The notes: generated from the sequence alone by a model not told the origin. A DNA stretch of 10,700 nucleotides from UBA1367 sp040268355 (GCA_040268355.1 JAWRIT010000161.1:1-10700); one strand, 5' to 3'. Counted from the first letter of the stretch, positions 1 through 6,703 are shown. Numbers and translations are program-made.

Positions 1-13
1 CCCCCCCCCCCCC
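1..13. repeat. Poly-C run at the left edge
   Basis: Thirteen consecutive C residues open the window, immediately followed by ordinary sequence. They lie 25 bases beyond the treC stop codon. A homopolymer exactly at the edge is more likely a contig end or a sequencing or assembly artefact than a functional tract, but a real G/C tract cannot be excluded. Bases 14-38 show no terminator or gene. Confidence 0.5.
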
Positions 14-38
14 GCCTGCTCTCTGATGGTGGCGTCCC

Positions 39-1715
39 CTAGCGCCAGATGAGCACCGTGCCCTCCCAGGGTCGCAGCTCACCGGTGCTGCGCTCGTCGT
101 AGTTGCTGATGAGCACCTCGCCGCCCTCCGCCTCGAGCGCCGGCTGCGGATCGCCCGAGAAGTTGCACTGCACCACGACGCGCACGCCTTCGAGCGTGCG
201 TTCGTAGGCGATGACCGCGTCGCTTGCGGTCTCCAGGAAGTAGACGTCGCCTCCCTGGATGGTCGGCTCCGTCTTGCGCAGCTCGATGACGCGTCGGAAA
301 AAGGCGAGGACCGAGCGGTCGTCATCGGCCTCCGCCCGCGCGTTCAGCCATCGGTGGTTGTCCGCGACGCCGATCCATGGCTCATGGGTGGAAAAGCCGG
401 CGTAGGGACTGTCGTCCCACTGCATGGGCGTCCGGGCGTTGTCGCGCGACTTGTAGGCGATGCGCCTCAGGGCCTCCTCGGCCGAGAGGCCCTCCTCTTG
501 CTGCATGATGCGGTGGTAGTTGATGCTCTCCACGTCGCGGAACTGGTCGATGCTCGTGAAGCCCGGGTTGGTCATGCCCAACTCCTCGCCCTGGTAGATA
601 TAGGGCGTGCCCCGCATGAGGTACAGGCACACGGGCAGCAGCTTCGCGGAGCGCTCCCAGCTTTCGCGAGTGGTGTCGTCGCCAAAGCGCGAGCTGGGAC
701 GAGGTTGGTCGTGGCAGGTCCAAAAGAGGGCGTTCCAGCCGCCTGCCGCCGTCATCTCCTCCTGCCAGCTGCGGAAGGTGTCCCGGAGCAGGCGAATGTT
801 CGGCTTGGCTGTGGTCCAGCGGTTGCCGCCCACGTTGTCCACGCGGAAGTGGTGGAACGAGAAGGTCATGGCAAGCTCCTCGTTGGACGGCTTGGAGTAT
901 TCGATGCAGCGCTCGATGGTGGTCGAACTCATCTCACCCACGGTCAGAAGGTCGCCGATGCCGCCTTCGTGCACCAACTCGCGAAGGTACTCGTCCACAT
1001 GCTCGCCGTCGGTGTAGAAGCGCCGGCCGTCGCCCACATGATCGTCTGTGAGCACCTCGGGCTTCGAGACGTTGTTGATGACGTCGAAGCGGAAGCCCTG
1101 CACGCCACGCGCCTTCCAGAAACGCAGGATGTCGGCCAGCTCCGCGCGGACGGCGGGGTTGCGCCAGTTGAGGTCGGGCTGGGACACGTCGTAGAGGTGC
1201 AGGTACCACTTCTGCATCTGGGGAGACCACGCCCAGGCGCTGCCCCCGAACTTGCTTTCCCAGTTGGTGGGGGCCGGTCCGGGATCCTCGTCGCAGGCGC
1301 CGTCGGCCCCGTCACGAAGGATGTAGAAGTCCTGGTAGGTGGGGTCTCCGGCAAGGGCACGCTGGAACCATTCGTGCTGGTCGGAGGTGTGGTTGAACAC
1401 CATGTCCAGCATGAGGCCGATGCTGCGTTCGCGGGCCTCGCGCACCAGCTCGTCGAAGTCCTCCATGGTGCCAAAGACGGGATCGATGGCGCGGTAGTCT
1501 GCCACGTCGTAGCCGCCGTCTTTCAAGGGACTCACGAAGAACGGTGTGATCCAGAGGTAGTCCACGCCCAGATCGGCAAGGTAGTCGAGCCGTTGCGTGA
1601 TGCCACACAAGTCTCCGACGCCATCGCCGTTCGAGTCGTTGAACGACCGGATGTAGATCTCGTAGCAGACCTTTGAGCCCAGCTCGAAGGCCCTGCTGTT
1701 GTCACCGATGCCCAT
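39..1715 (-). CDS. treC: Trehalose-6-phosphate hydrolase (GH13)
   Basis: A 558-residue cytoplasmic GH13 enzyme, the usual family length, expected to cleave trehalose-6-phosphate into glucose and glucose-6-phosphate. All four conserved GH13 regions are visible: DMVFNHT at 104-110, GFRFD with nucleophile Asp211, VGEM with acid/base Glu261, and HDQPR at 335-339 with transition-state-stabilising Asp336. QPDLNW at 179-184 and the Val after the nucleophile are typical of the oligo-1,6-glucosidase/TreC branch. The ATG at 1715 has an AGGAG about 8 nt upstream, and the protein begins just before the barrel, so longer starts are unlikely. It lies 83 bp downstream of the PTS gene, presumably co-transcribed. 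Sequence alone separates TreC poorly from oligo-1,6-glucosidase; the adjacent trehalose EIIBC and TreR decide the call. No frameshift or missing catalytic residue was seen. Confidence 0.9.
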   Translation of the reverse strand: MGIGDNSRAFELGSKVCYEIYIRSFNDSNGDGVGDLCGITQRLDYLADLGVDYLWITPFFVSPLKDGGYDVADYRAIDPVFGTMEDFDELVREARERSIGLMLDMVFNHTSDQHEWFQRALAGDPTYQDFYILRDGADGACDEDPGPAPTNWESKFGGSAWAWSPQMQKWYLHLYDVSQPDLNWRNPAVRAELADILRFWKARGVQGFRFDVINNVSKPEVLTDDHVGDGRRFYTDGEHVDEYLRELVHEGGIGDLLTVGEMSSTTIERCIEYSKPSNEELAMTFSFHHFRVDNVGGNRWTTAKPNIRLLRDTFRSWQEEMTAAGGWNALFWTCHDQPRPSSRFGDDTTRESWERSAKLLPVCLYLMRGTPYIYQGEELGMTNPGFTSIDQFRDVESINYHRIMQQEEGLSAEEALRRIAYKSRDNARTPMQWDDSPYAGFSTHEPWIGVADNHRWLNARAEADDDRSVLAFFRRVIELRKTEPTIQGGDVYFLETASDAVIAYERTLEGVRVVVQCNFSGDPQPALEAEGGEVLISNYDERSTGELRPWEGTVLIWR

Positions 1716-1749
1716 GGCGCGCTCCTCTCGTGGCCCTCTGGTCTGGATC

Positions 1750-1789
1750 CGGGGTCCCAGCGGCACCAAGTGATACCGCTGGGATCCCG
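1750..1789 (-). other. treB-treC intergenic hairpin
   Basis: A perfect 9-bp inverted repeat (1755-1763 with 1776-1784, 12-nt loop) is extended past one weak position by four further G-C pairs to 1750/1789. It begins about 10 bases after the treB stop, in the 83-bp gap before treC. No U-tract follows in the direction of transcription, so it looks more like an mRNA-stabilising or processing hairpin, or a partial attenuator that sets the TreB:TreC ratio, than a strong terminator. The structure is seen; its role is inferred. Confidence 0.55.
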
Positions 1790-1798
1790 CAATCACCG

Positions 1799-3247
1799 TT
1801 ACGCCTTGGCGGCCTTCGCACCGCCGATGCCCCTCCTGCGACCGATGGAGACGGTCAGCAGGAACGGCACGACGATGACGATGGCCATGCAGAGGGCGTA
1901 CATGAGCATGGACTGAGGCTGCATGGCCAGGATGCCGGGCAACCCGCCGACGCCGATGGCGTTGGCCGTGCAGCTCATGGCGCATGACAGGCAGCCGGCG
2001 ATGGCCGAGCCGATCATGGCGCTGTAGAAGGGGAACATGTGCTTGAGGTTGACGCCGAACATGGCCGGCTCGGTGACGCCCAGGTAGCAGGAGATGCAGG
2101 CGGGGATGTTGACCTGCTGGGCGTCCTCGTCACCGCGCTGCAGCACGATCATGCCCAGGACGGCCGATCCCTGCGCGATGTTGGAAAGCGCGATCATCGG
2201 CCAGAGCATGGTGCCGCCGTAGTCGGCGATGAGCTGCAGGTCGATGGCGTTGGTCATGTGGTGCAGGCCGGTGATGACCAGCGGTGCGTACACGCCGCCG
2301 AAGATGGCGCCGAACAGCACGCGGAAGCTGCCGGTGATGCCGGCGTTGACGATGGTGGAGATGCCGGTGCCCAGCGCCCAGCCGATGGGTCCCAGGACGA
2401 AGTGCGCGGCCATGACGCCCAGAAGGATGGAGCAGAACGGCACGACGATCATCTGGACGATGGAGGGCGTGATCCTCTTGAAGAAGCGCTCCAGGTAGTT
2501 GAAGGTGACGGCAGCCAGGATGGCCGGGATGACCTGGGCCTGGTAGCCCACCATGTGGACCTGCGCAAAGCCGAAGTTCCAGCTGTAGGCCTCCCAGGTC
2601 TCGGCGGTGGCACCCGGCACGGCGTAGGCGTTGAGCAGCTGGCTGGAGACCAGCGTGAGGCCCATGACGATGCCCAACATCTCGGTGCCACCCATCTTGC
2701 GGGTCACCGACCAGCAGATGCCGACCGGGATGCCCAGGTGGAAGACGGCCTCGCCGATGAGCCACAGGAAGTGGTTGACGCCGCTCCAGAACACCGACAT
2801 GCTGGCCAGCGTGGCGTCGCCGTTCGGCCCGAAGTAGGGCATGTCGCCAAGCACGTTGCGGAACCCCAGGATCAGACCACCGGTGATGATGGCGGGAATG
2901 AGCGGGGCGAAGACCTCCGCGATGGCGCCCATGGCCCGCTGCAGGGGGTTGCCCTGCTGGGCCGCGATTGCCTTGGCCTCGTCCTTCGACACACCGGAGA
3001 TGCCCGAAACCGCCACGAAGTCATCGTAGAAGTCGGCCACCTCGTTGCCGATGATCACCTGGAACTGGCCGGCCTGTGTGAAGCTGCCCTTGGCCGCCGG
3101 CAGGGACTCGATGGCCTCCACGTCAGCGATGCTCGGATCGACCAGCGTGAAGCGCATGCGCGTGACGCAGTGCGAGAGCGCGGCGATATTGTCCGCGCCT
3201 CCCACCAGACGCAGCATCTCGCGGGCGTCGTGTTCGAACTTTCCCAT
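1799..3247 (-). CDS. treB: PTS trehalose-specific EIIBC component
   Basis: A 482-residue membrane permease that imports trehalose and phosphorylates it to trehalose-6-phosphate. The N-terminal EIIB domain (about 1-90) carries the phosphocysteine in SHCVTRMRF (Cys27), followed by KGSFTQAGQFQVIIG. The EIIC domain (about 100-470) is strongly hydrophobic with some ten membrane segments, and has the VITGLHH stretch (324-330), DLQLI, ALSNIAQGSA, and the GVTEPAMFGVNL loop (390-401) of the glucose-superfamily EIIC. The alignment I recall with Bacillus TreP is close throughout. No EIIA domain is fused, as is usual for trehalose permeases, so a cytoplasmic EIIA-Glc from elsewhere must serve it. The ATG at 3247 has GGGAGG just upstream and matches the family N-terminus (MGKFEHDAREM). 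It is the first gene of the treB-treC operon, divergent from treR. Confidence 0.93.
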   Translation of the reverse strand: MGKFEHDAREMLRLVGGADNIAALSHCVTRMRFTLVDPSIADVEAIESLPAAKGSFTQAGQFQVIIGNEVADFYDDFVAVSGISGVSKDEAKAIAAQQGNPLQRAMGAIAEVFAPLIPAIITGGLILGFRNVLGDMPYFGPNGDATLASMSVFWSGVNHFLWLIGEAVFHLGIPVGICWSVTRKMGGTEMLGIVMGLTLVSSQLLNAYAVPGATAETWEAYSWNFGFAQVHMVGYQAQVIPAILAAVTFNYLERFFKRITPSIVQMIVVPFCSILLGVMAAHFVLGPIGWALGTGISTIVNAGITGSFRVLFGAIFGGVYAPLVITGLHHMTNAIDLQLIADYGGTMLWPMIALSNIAQGSAVLGMIVLQRGDEDAQQVNIPACISCYLGVTEPAMFGVNLKHMFPFYSAMIGSAIAGCLSCAMSCTANAIGVGGLPGILAMQPQSMLMYALCMAIVIVVPFLLTVSIGRRRGIGGAKAAKA

Positions 3248-3331
3248 GATGCCTCCCTCTTTGTGCCGCAGGATCGGTGCGAGCGGGGATCGCCCAAGAC
3301 GCAAACATGGGCCAGACTGCCCGCCATCTTT

Positions 3332-3360
3332 ATTATCCGCAGGTAAACGGGTGTGCACAA
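3332..3360 (-). promoter_or_regulatory. Sigma70-type promoter of treB-treC
   Basis: On the minus strand there is a -35 box TTGTGC (3355-3360), a 17-bp spacer and a -10 box GATAAT (3332-3337). Transcription would start near 3325, leaving an untranslated leader of about 78 nt before the treB ATG. The -35 lies inside the palindrome TGTGCACA, so a repressor bound there would block polymerase. Box matches and spacing are seen directly; activity is inferred. Confidence 0.6.
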
Positions 3361-3379
3361 CTGCAAGTGATGTGCATAA
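3352..3379. promoter_or_regulatory. Candidate TreR operators (two TGTGCA boxes)
   Basis: Two TGTGCA-centred boxes lie 19 bp apart between the divergent genes: a perfect 8-bp palindrome TGTGCACA at 3352-3359, and TGTGCATAA at 3371-3379, which is only partly symmetric. The first covers the treB -35. The second falls in the -35 zone of a possible treR promoter with -10 TATCAT at 3400-3405. Spacing of about two helical turns fits a dimeric GntR-type repressor controlling both directions. Assignment to TreR is inference from position. Confidence 0.4.
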
Positions 3380-3461
3380 GCCAGCGCTCCCGTTTGACGT
3401 ATCATCATGGTGGGCAAGTTGGGCGGCCAGCGTGCGGGGCGTGGCCGCCCGTGCGAGAGGG

Positions 3462-4190
3462 GTGCGGGCGCTGCGGTCGATCTACCATGAGATATACAAT
3501 GACCTCCGCGAGCGCATCGAGGCGGGGGAGTTCTCCTACCAGGAGTTCATCCCCTCGGAGGCGAAGCTCGTGGAGCACTACGCCTGCTCGCACAACACGG
3601 TGCGCAAGGCGCTCTCGGTGCTGCGCATGCACGGCTACGTGCAGCCCATCTGGGGCAAGGGCGTGCTGGTGATCTGGCGGCCCGACGCGCAGGCCCACTT
3701 CGTGCTCGGCGACATCGAGACCTTCCGCGAGGCCGCCGAGCGCAACGGCCTCAACGCCCACACCACCGTGCGGTCCTTCGCGCAGATCGCGGCGGACGAG
3801 CCGATCGTGCAACTCACGGGCTTCTCATTGGGCGATCATCTATATCGGGTGGAGCGCATCAGGCACCTCCGGGGCCAGGCCCTGATCTACGACATCAACT
3901 ACTTCCTGGTTGCCGCCGTGCCGGACCTCACGCCCCAGATCGTGGAGCGGTCGGTCTACCAGCACGTCGAGGAGACCCTGGGCATGCGCATATCCACGAG
4001 CAAGCGCACGGTTCGGGTCGAGCACGTCACCCATGACGACCGCCAGGCGCTGGACCTTCTGGACTATGCGATGGTGGCCGTGGTCAAGAGCCAGACCTTC
4101 ACCTCTGACGGCGTCCATTTCGAGACCACCTTCTCCCGTCACCGGCCCGACTTCTTCACCTTCCACGACACGGCCGTGCGTGGGTATTGA
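3462..4190 (+). CDS. treR: GntR-family trehalose operon repressor (UTRA domain)
   Basis: A DNA-binding repressor of about 242 residues. An N-terminal GntR winged helix (about 6-70) contains IYNDLRERIEAGEF, IPSEAKLVEHYACSHNTVRKAL and the HGYVQPIWGKG wing. A UTRA effector domain (about 85-240) ends in SQTFTSDGVHFETTFSRHRPDFF, as in TreR proteins, which bind trehalose-6-phosphate. The start is uncertain because the frame has no ATG near the domain. GTG at 3432, 3441 or 3462 is possible, and a GAGAGGGG at 3455-3462 lies 8 nt before a CTG at 3471, which would give an N-terminus starting at RSIYHEIYNDL and a 239-residue protein of typical length. I chose 3462 as a compromise. It is divergent from treB-treC, which it probably represses, and it may autoregulate. 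Function is inferred from the domains and neighbours. Confidence 0.85.
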   Translation: MRALRSIYHEIYNDLRERIEAGEFSYQEFIPSEAKLVEHYACSHNTVRKALSVLRMHGYVQPIWGKGVLVIWRPDAQAHFVLGDIETFREAAERNGLNAHTTVRSFAQIAADEPIVQLTGFSLGDHLYRVERIRHLRGQALIYDINYFLVAAVPDLTPQIVERSVYQHVEETLGMRISTSKRTVRVEHVTHDDRQALDLLDYAMVAVVKSQTFTSDGVHFETTFSRHRPDFFTFHDTAVRGY

Positions 4191-4262
4191 CCCCGCCGCC
4201 GACACGGCACGGATCGCAGGCGCGCTCGCGCAGGACGCGCTGGTGGGGGATCGCGTCGCCTT

Positions 4263-4283
4263 GTGCCTCTCGGGACGGGGCAC
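4263..4283 (+). terminator. Possible weak hairpin after treR
   Basis: A 7-bp stem (GTGCCTC at 4263-4269 with GGGGCAC at 4277-4283, one G-U pair) and a 7-nt loop lie 73 nt after the treR stop. No U-tract follows, so this is at best a poor intrinsic terminator in a very GC-rich stretch. The rest of 4191-4390 shows no gene; it also holds a 12-bp GC palindrome at 4281-4292 and the short palindrome ATTGcaCAAT at 4313-4322. Confidence 0.2.
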
Positions 4284-4390
4284 GCGCGCGTGGGGCGCAG
4301 GGCGGCTGGGCTATTGCACAATCGGCTCGCATCCGCCCGAACAAGCTTTGAATCCGCATCCATTGCCCCGGAAGGCGCTTCACGCGAAAC

Positions 4391-4399
4391 TGCTATCTA
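4391..4399 (+). promoter_or_regulatory. Extended -10 promoter upstream of the first carrier protein
   Basis: TGC-TATCTA at 4391-4399 matches the TGn extended -10 pattern. The hexamer 17 bp further upstream is not a recognisable -35, consistent with an extended -10 or activator-dependent promoter. Transcription would start near 4406, giving a leader of about 45 nt that includes the hairpin at 4415-4430 and the ribosome binding site. Confidence 0.4.
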
Positions 4400-4414
4400 G
4401 GGTACGTGGCAGCA

Positions 4415-4430
4415 GAGGGCACGAGCCCTC
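4415..4430 (+). promoter_or_regulatory. Leader hairpin before the carrier-protein RBS
   Basis: A perfect 6-bp stem (GAGGGC/GCCCTC) with a 4-nt loop ends 6 nt before the AAAGGAG ribosome binding site (4437-4443) of the acyl carrier protein gene. It could stabilise the mRNA or tune translation. There is no U-tract, so it is not a terminator. Confidence 0.35.
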
Positions 4431-4450
4431 CCGACGAAAGGAGACCATCC

Positions 4451-4699
4451 ATGGACGAGGATCGTCAGGAAGTTTTCGACGCGCTGTGCGAGCGCGCCAG
4501 CCAGCTCTTTGGCAAGGATGCCTCGGAGTTCACGCTGGAGACCAAGTTCGCCGATCTCAACATCAAGTCGGTGCAGGTCTCCCAGATCACCACCTACCTC
4601 GAGGACGAGCTGGACGTCGAGGTCCCCTACATGAAGTTCCGCCGGTGCGAGACCTTCGGGGACGCCGTGGACTTCGTGGCTGACCTGCTCGACGAGTAA
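4451..4699 (+). CDS. Atypical acyl carrier protein (ACP1)
   Basis: An 82-residue acidic protein with the four-helix carrier-protein pattern. Helix I is about 3-20, the loop with the phosphopantetheine serine is around 38-41, the helix II continuation is QVSQITTYLEDELDVEVP (42-59), and the C-terminal helix is TFGDAVDFVADLL (68-80). Ser40 lies at the start of helix II, where 4'-phosphopantetheine is normally attached, but the usual Asp-Ser-Leu reads Lys-Ser-Val. ATG 4451 has AAAGGAG 7 nt upstream. The next gene, a CocE-type hydrolase, starts 87 nt later on the same strand, so the protein may carry that enzyme's acyl substrate or product. A second, distantly related carrier lies at 10416-10652. 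It is unlikely to be the housekeeping fatty-acid ACP because no fab gene is nearby and the motif is diverged. Confidence 0.82.
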   Translation: MDEDRQEVFDALCERASQLFGKDASEFTLETKFADLNIKSVQVSQITTYLEDELDVEVPYMKFRRCETFGDAVDFVADLLDE

Positions 4700-4707
4700 C
4701 GCGAACG

Positions 4708-4737
4708 CGCGCGCCGCGGCACCGTCTGCGGCGCGCG
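4708..4737 (+). other. Strong GC hairpin between ACP1 and hydrolase genes
   Basis: A perfect 10-bp stem of only G and C (4708-4717 with 4728-4737), extendable inward by a G-U and a G-C pair, begins 9 nt after the ACP1 stop. There is no U-tract. It could protect the 3' end of a short, abundant ACP mRNA or reduce read-through into the hydrolase. The structure is seen; the role is inferred. Confidence 0.5.
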
Positions 4738-4747
4738 TCGCTGTGTG

Positions 4748-4766
4748 CGGACGCCCGAGGCGTCCG
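4748..4766 (+). promoter_or_regulatory. Second hairpin just before the hydrolase RBS
   Basis: A perfect 8-bp stem CGGACGCC/GGCGTCCG with a 3-nt CGA loop, extendable by two wobble pairs and a G-C pair to 4745/4769, stops right at the ribosome binding site GAAGGGAAG (4771-4779). The position suggests a role in setting translation of the hydrolase relative to ACP1. Confidence 0.45.
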
Positions 4767-4786
4767 TGCGGAAGGGAAGTGATCCT

Positions 4787-6703
4787 GTGCTCGAACCCCG
4801 CATTCCCGAGGATTGGGTACCCGTAACCGACAAGAAGCTCTCCGATCTGGTCCAGATGACCGGCGAGGTGGCCGCCTTCGACGAGGACGAGATCCCCATC
4901 TATTGGGATCCCGACACCGAGGGCTACATCTACCTGCACAAGGAGGAGTTCGGCGGCGTCGAGATGATGGCGGCCTACCGTGTGGCCCGCCAGCCCAACG
5001 ACAACCAGGCCGACGTGGACCTCTCCACCGCCGACGACCCGATGGCGCGCATGGGCCAGGGCTTCTGCCCGCCGTTCGACCCGCACGTCTACGAGGTCGA
5101 GCCGGGGATCGTCTGCATGCAGGACCAGGAAGTGGTCATGCGTGACGGCACCAAGATCTACGCCGACATCTATCGCCCCGCCGGCGACGACGTCAAGTGC
5201 CCCACCATCGTCTCGTGGTCGTGGTTTGGCAAGCGCCCGGGCGATGGCATGAGCGAGTGGCAGATCATGGGCGTGCCGCCCCAGACGGTCTCCAAGACCG
5301 CCAAGTTCGAAAGTCCCGACCCGCTGTACTGGTGCCACTACGGCTACGCCGTCGCCAACGTCGACGTGCGTGGCGCCGGCCACTCCGAGGGCTCGGTGCA
5401 CATGTTCACGCACCAGGACCGCGAGGACGGCTACGACTTCGTCGAGTGGGTCGCGGAGCAGCCGTGGTCCAACGGCAAGGTGGGCATGGCCGGCAACTCC
5501 GGCGTGGCCATGCACCAGTGGGGCATCGCCTCCCTGCAGCCACCCCATCTGGCCTGCATCGCCCCGTGGGAGAGCACGACCGACCTCTATCGCGAGAGCT
5601 TCTTCGAGGGCGGCGTGCCCGCGCTGTCGTTCAACAAGTTCATTGCGGCGCAGGTGACGGGTTGCAACGGTGTGGACGACCAGGTCGCCATGGCCAAGAT
5701 GTACCCCGACATGAACCCGTACTGGGAGGACAAGCGGCCCAACTTCAAGAAGGTCAAGCTGCCGGTCTACCAGACGGCCGGTTGGAGCCACTTCCACCTA
5801 CCGGGCTCCGTCAACGCCTACAACCGCTGCCGCTCGCACTCCAAGTGGCTGCGCGCCCACCGCGACTTCGAGTGGCCCGACACCTACAACCCCTACAACC
5901 TCGAGGAGTTGCGCCGCTTCTACGACCGCTACCTCAAGGGGATCCGCAACGGCTGGGAGCTGATGCCCAAGGTGCGTATCGACGTCATGGACGGCTATGA
6001 CGTGGACTACCAGGAGCAGCGCCCCGAGAAGGCGTGGCCCATCAAGCGCACCGAGTACCGCAAGCTCCACCTCGACGCCTCTCGCACGCTCGAGTCGGTG
6101 GAGACCGACCACGTGCGGACCTTCGCCGCGGGCACCGAGCCGGTGCAGGCCGAGGCGACGGCCGCGTATGACCCCGCCGACGAAGAGGTGCGCTTCGAGT
6201 GGGTCTGCCCCGAGGACACCGAGATCACCGGTCACATGACGCTGCACCTGTGGCTCTCCTGCGAGGGCTTTGACGACATGGACCTGTTCGTCAACATCCA
6301 GAAGGCCACGGCAGAGGGCGAGTGGGTGCCCTGGCTCACGCTCGACGAGCCGCACCCCGGCGCGTGGGGCAAGTGTCGTGTCTCCCGTCGCGAGCTTGAC
6401 ACCAAGCTGAGCCGTGCGCATCGTCCGGTGCTCAAGAACACCAGCACCCAGAAGCTCTCCGAGGGCGAGGTCGTGCCGGTGGACATCGCCATCGTCCCGA
6501 CCTCCCGCATCTACCACAAGGGTGAGCGCTTCCGCATCCAGATCGCTGGCCGCTACATCCGCGAGGGCTGGTTCGAGCCGCTGTCCTGGGACGCCGAGAA
6601 CCACGGCACGCACGTCGTGCACACCGGTGGTCAGTACGACTCGTGGATCGAGATCCCGGTCATTCCGCCGCGCTACCAGGCGGGGGAGTACGTCCATCGC
6701 TAG
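4787..6703 (+). CDS. CocE/NonD-family alpha/beta-hydrolase (X-Pro dipeptidyl-peptidase type)
   Basis: A 638-residue predicted cytoplasmic hydrolase or acyl-transfer enzyme without a signal peptide. An N-terminal stretch of about 105 residues has no recognised domain. Next is the S15/CocE alpha/beta-hydrolase core: MRDGTKIYADIYRP (118-131), DVRGAGHSEG (193-202), nucleophile elbow AGNSGVAMHQW with Ser238, and KWLRAHRDFEWPD with likely catalytic His358. The C-terminal jelly-roll of the PepX type spans about 415-638. The elbow lacks the usual Tyr after Ser (GxSYxG), and the position that usually carries the Asp (Gly-Trp-x-Asp) reads GWSH at 332-335. Start GTG 4787 is preferred over GTG 4745 because GAAGGGAAG lies 7 nt before it and 4745 lies inside a hairpin. 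It follows ACP1 and ends at a strong terminator. Family members cleave esters, amides or Xaa-Pro peptides; the substrate here is unknown. Confidence 0.85.
   Translation: MLEPRIPEDWVPVTDKKLSDLVQMTGEVAAFDEDEIPIYWDPDTEGYIYLHKEEFGGVEMMAAYRVARQPNDNQADVDLSTADDPMARMGQGFCPPFDPHVYEVEPGIVCMQDQEVVMRDGTKIYADIYRPAGDDVKCPTIVSWSWFGKRPGDGMSEWQIMGVPPQTVSKTAKFESPDPLYWCHYGYAVANVDVRGAGHSEGSVHMFTHQDREDGYDFVEWVAEQPWSNGKVGMAGNSGVAMHQWGIASLQPPHLACIAPWESTTDLYRESFFEGGVPALSFNKFIAAQVTGCNGVDDQVAMAKMYPDMNPYWEDKRPNFKKVKLPVYQTAGWSHFHLPGSVNAYNRCRSHSKWLRAHRDFEWPDTYNPYNLEELRRFYDRYLKGIRNGWELMPKVRIDVMDGYDVDYQEQRPEKAWPIKRTEYRKLHLDASRTLESVETDHVRTFAAGTEPVQAEATAAYDPADEEVRFEWVCPEDTEITGHMTLHLWLSCEGFDDMDLFVNIQKATAEGEWVPWLTLDEPHPGAWGKCRVSRRELDTKLSRAHRPVLKNTSTQKLSEGEVVPVDIAIVPTSRIYHKGERFRIQIAGRYIREGWFEPLSWDAENHGTHVVHTGGQYDSWIEIPVIPPRYQAGEYVHR

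Noticed and set aside
354..1676. A 440-codon plus-strand open frame opposite treC
   Set aside because: It mirrors treC on the other strand, has low-complexity Val/Ala/His-rich composition and no recognisable domain; it is a high-GC shadow frame.
39..1715. Oligo-1,6-glucosidase as the function of treC
   Set aside because: Motifs allow it, but an adjacent trehalose-type EIIBC and a TreR-like repressor favour trehalose-6-phosphate hydrolase.
1716..1985. N-terminal extension of treC to 1985
   Set aside because: The added 90 residues are Arg/His-rich, overlap the treB coding region and have no homology pattern; ATG 1715 has a proper RBS.
2039..3346. A 435-codon plus-strand open frame opposite treB
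   Set aside because: It is the antisense of a well-conserved PTS permease, rich in Asp/His/Gly without motifs; a shadow frame.
4281..4292. Perfect 12-bp palindrome CACGCGCGCGTG after treR
   Set aside because: Alternating CG palindromes are frequent by chance in such GC-rich sequence; no terminator or promoter elements adjoin it.
4397..5797. A 466-codon minus-strand open frame across ACP1 and the hydrolase
   Set aside because: It crosses two genes with good ribosome binding sites and family motifs on the plus strand; its own translation shows no domain.
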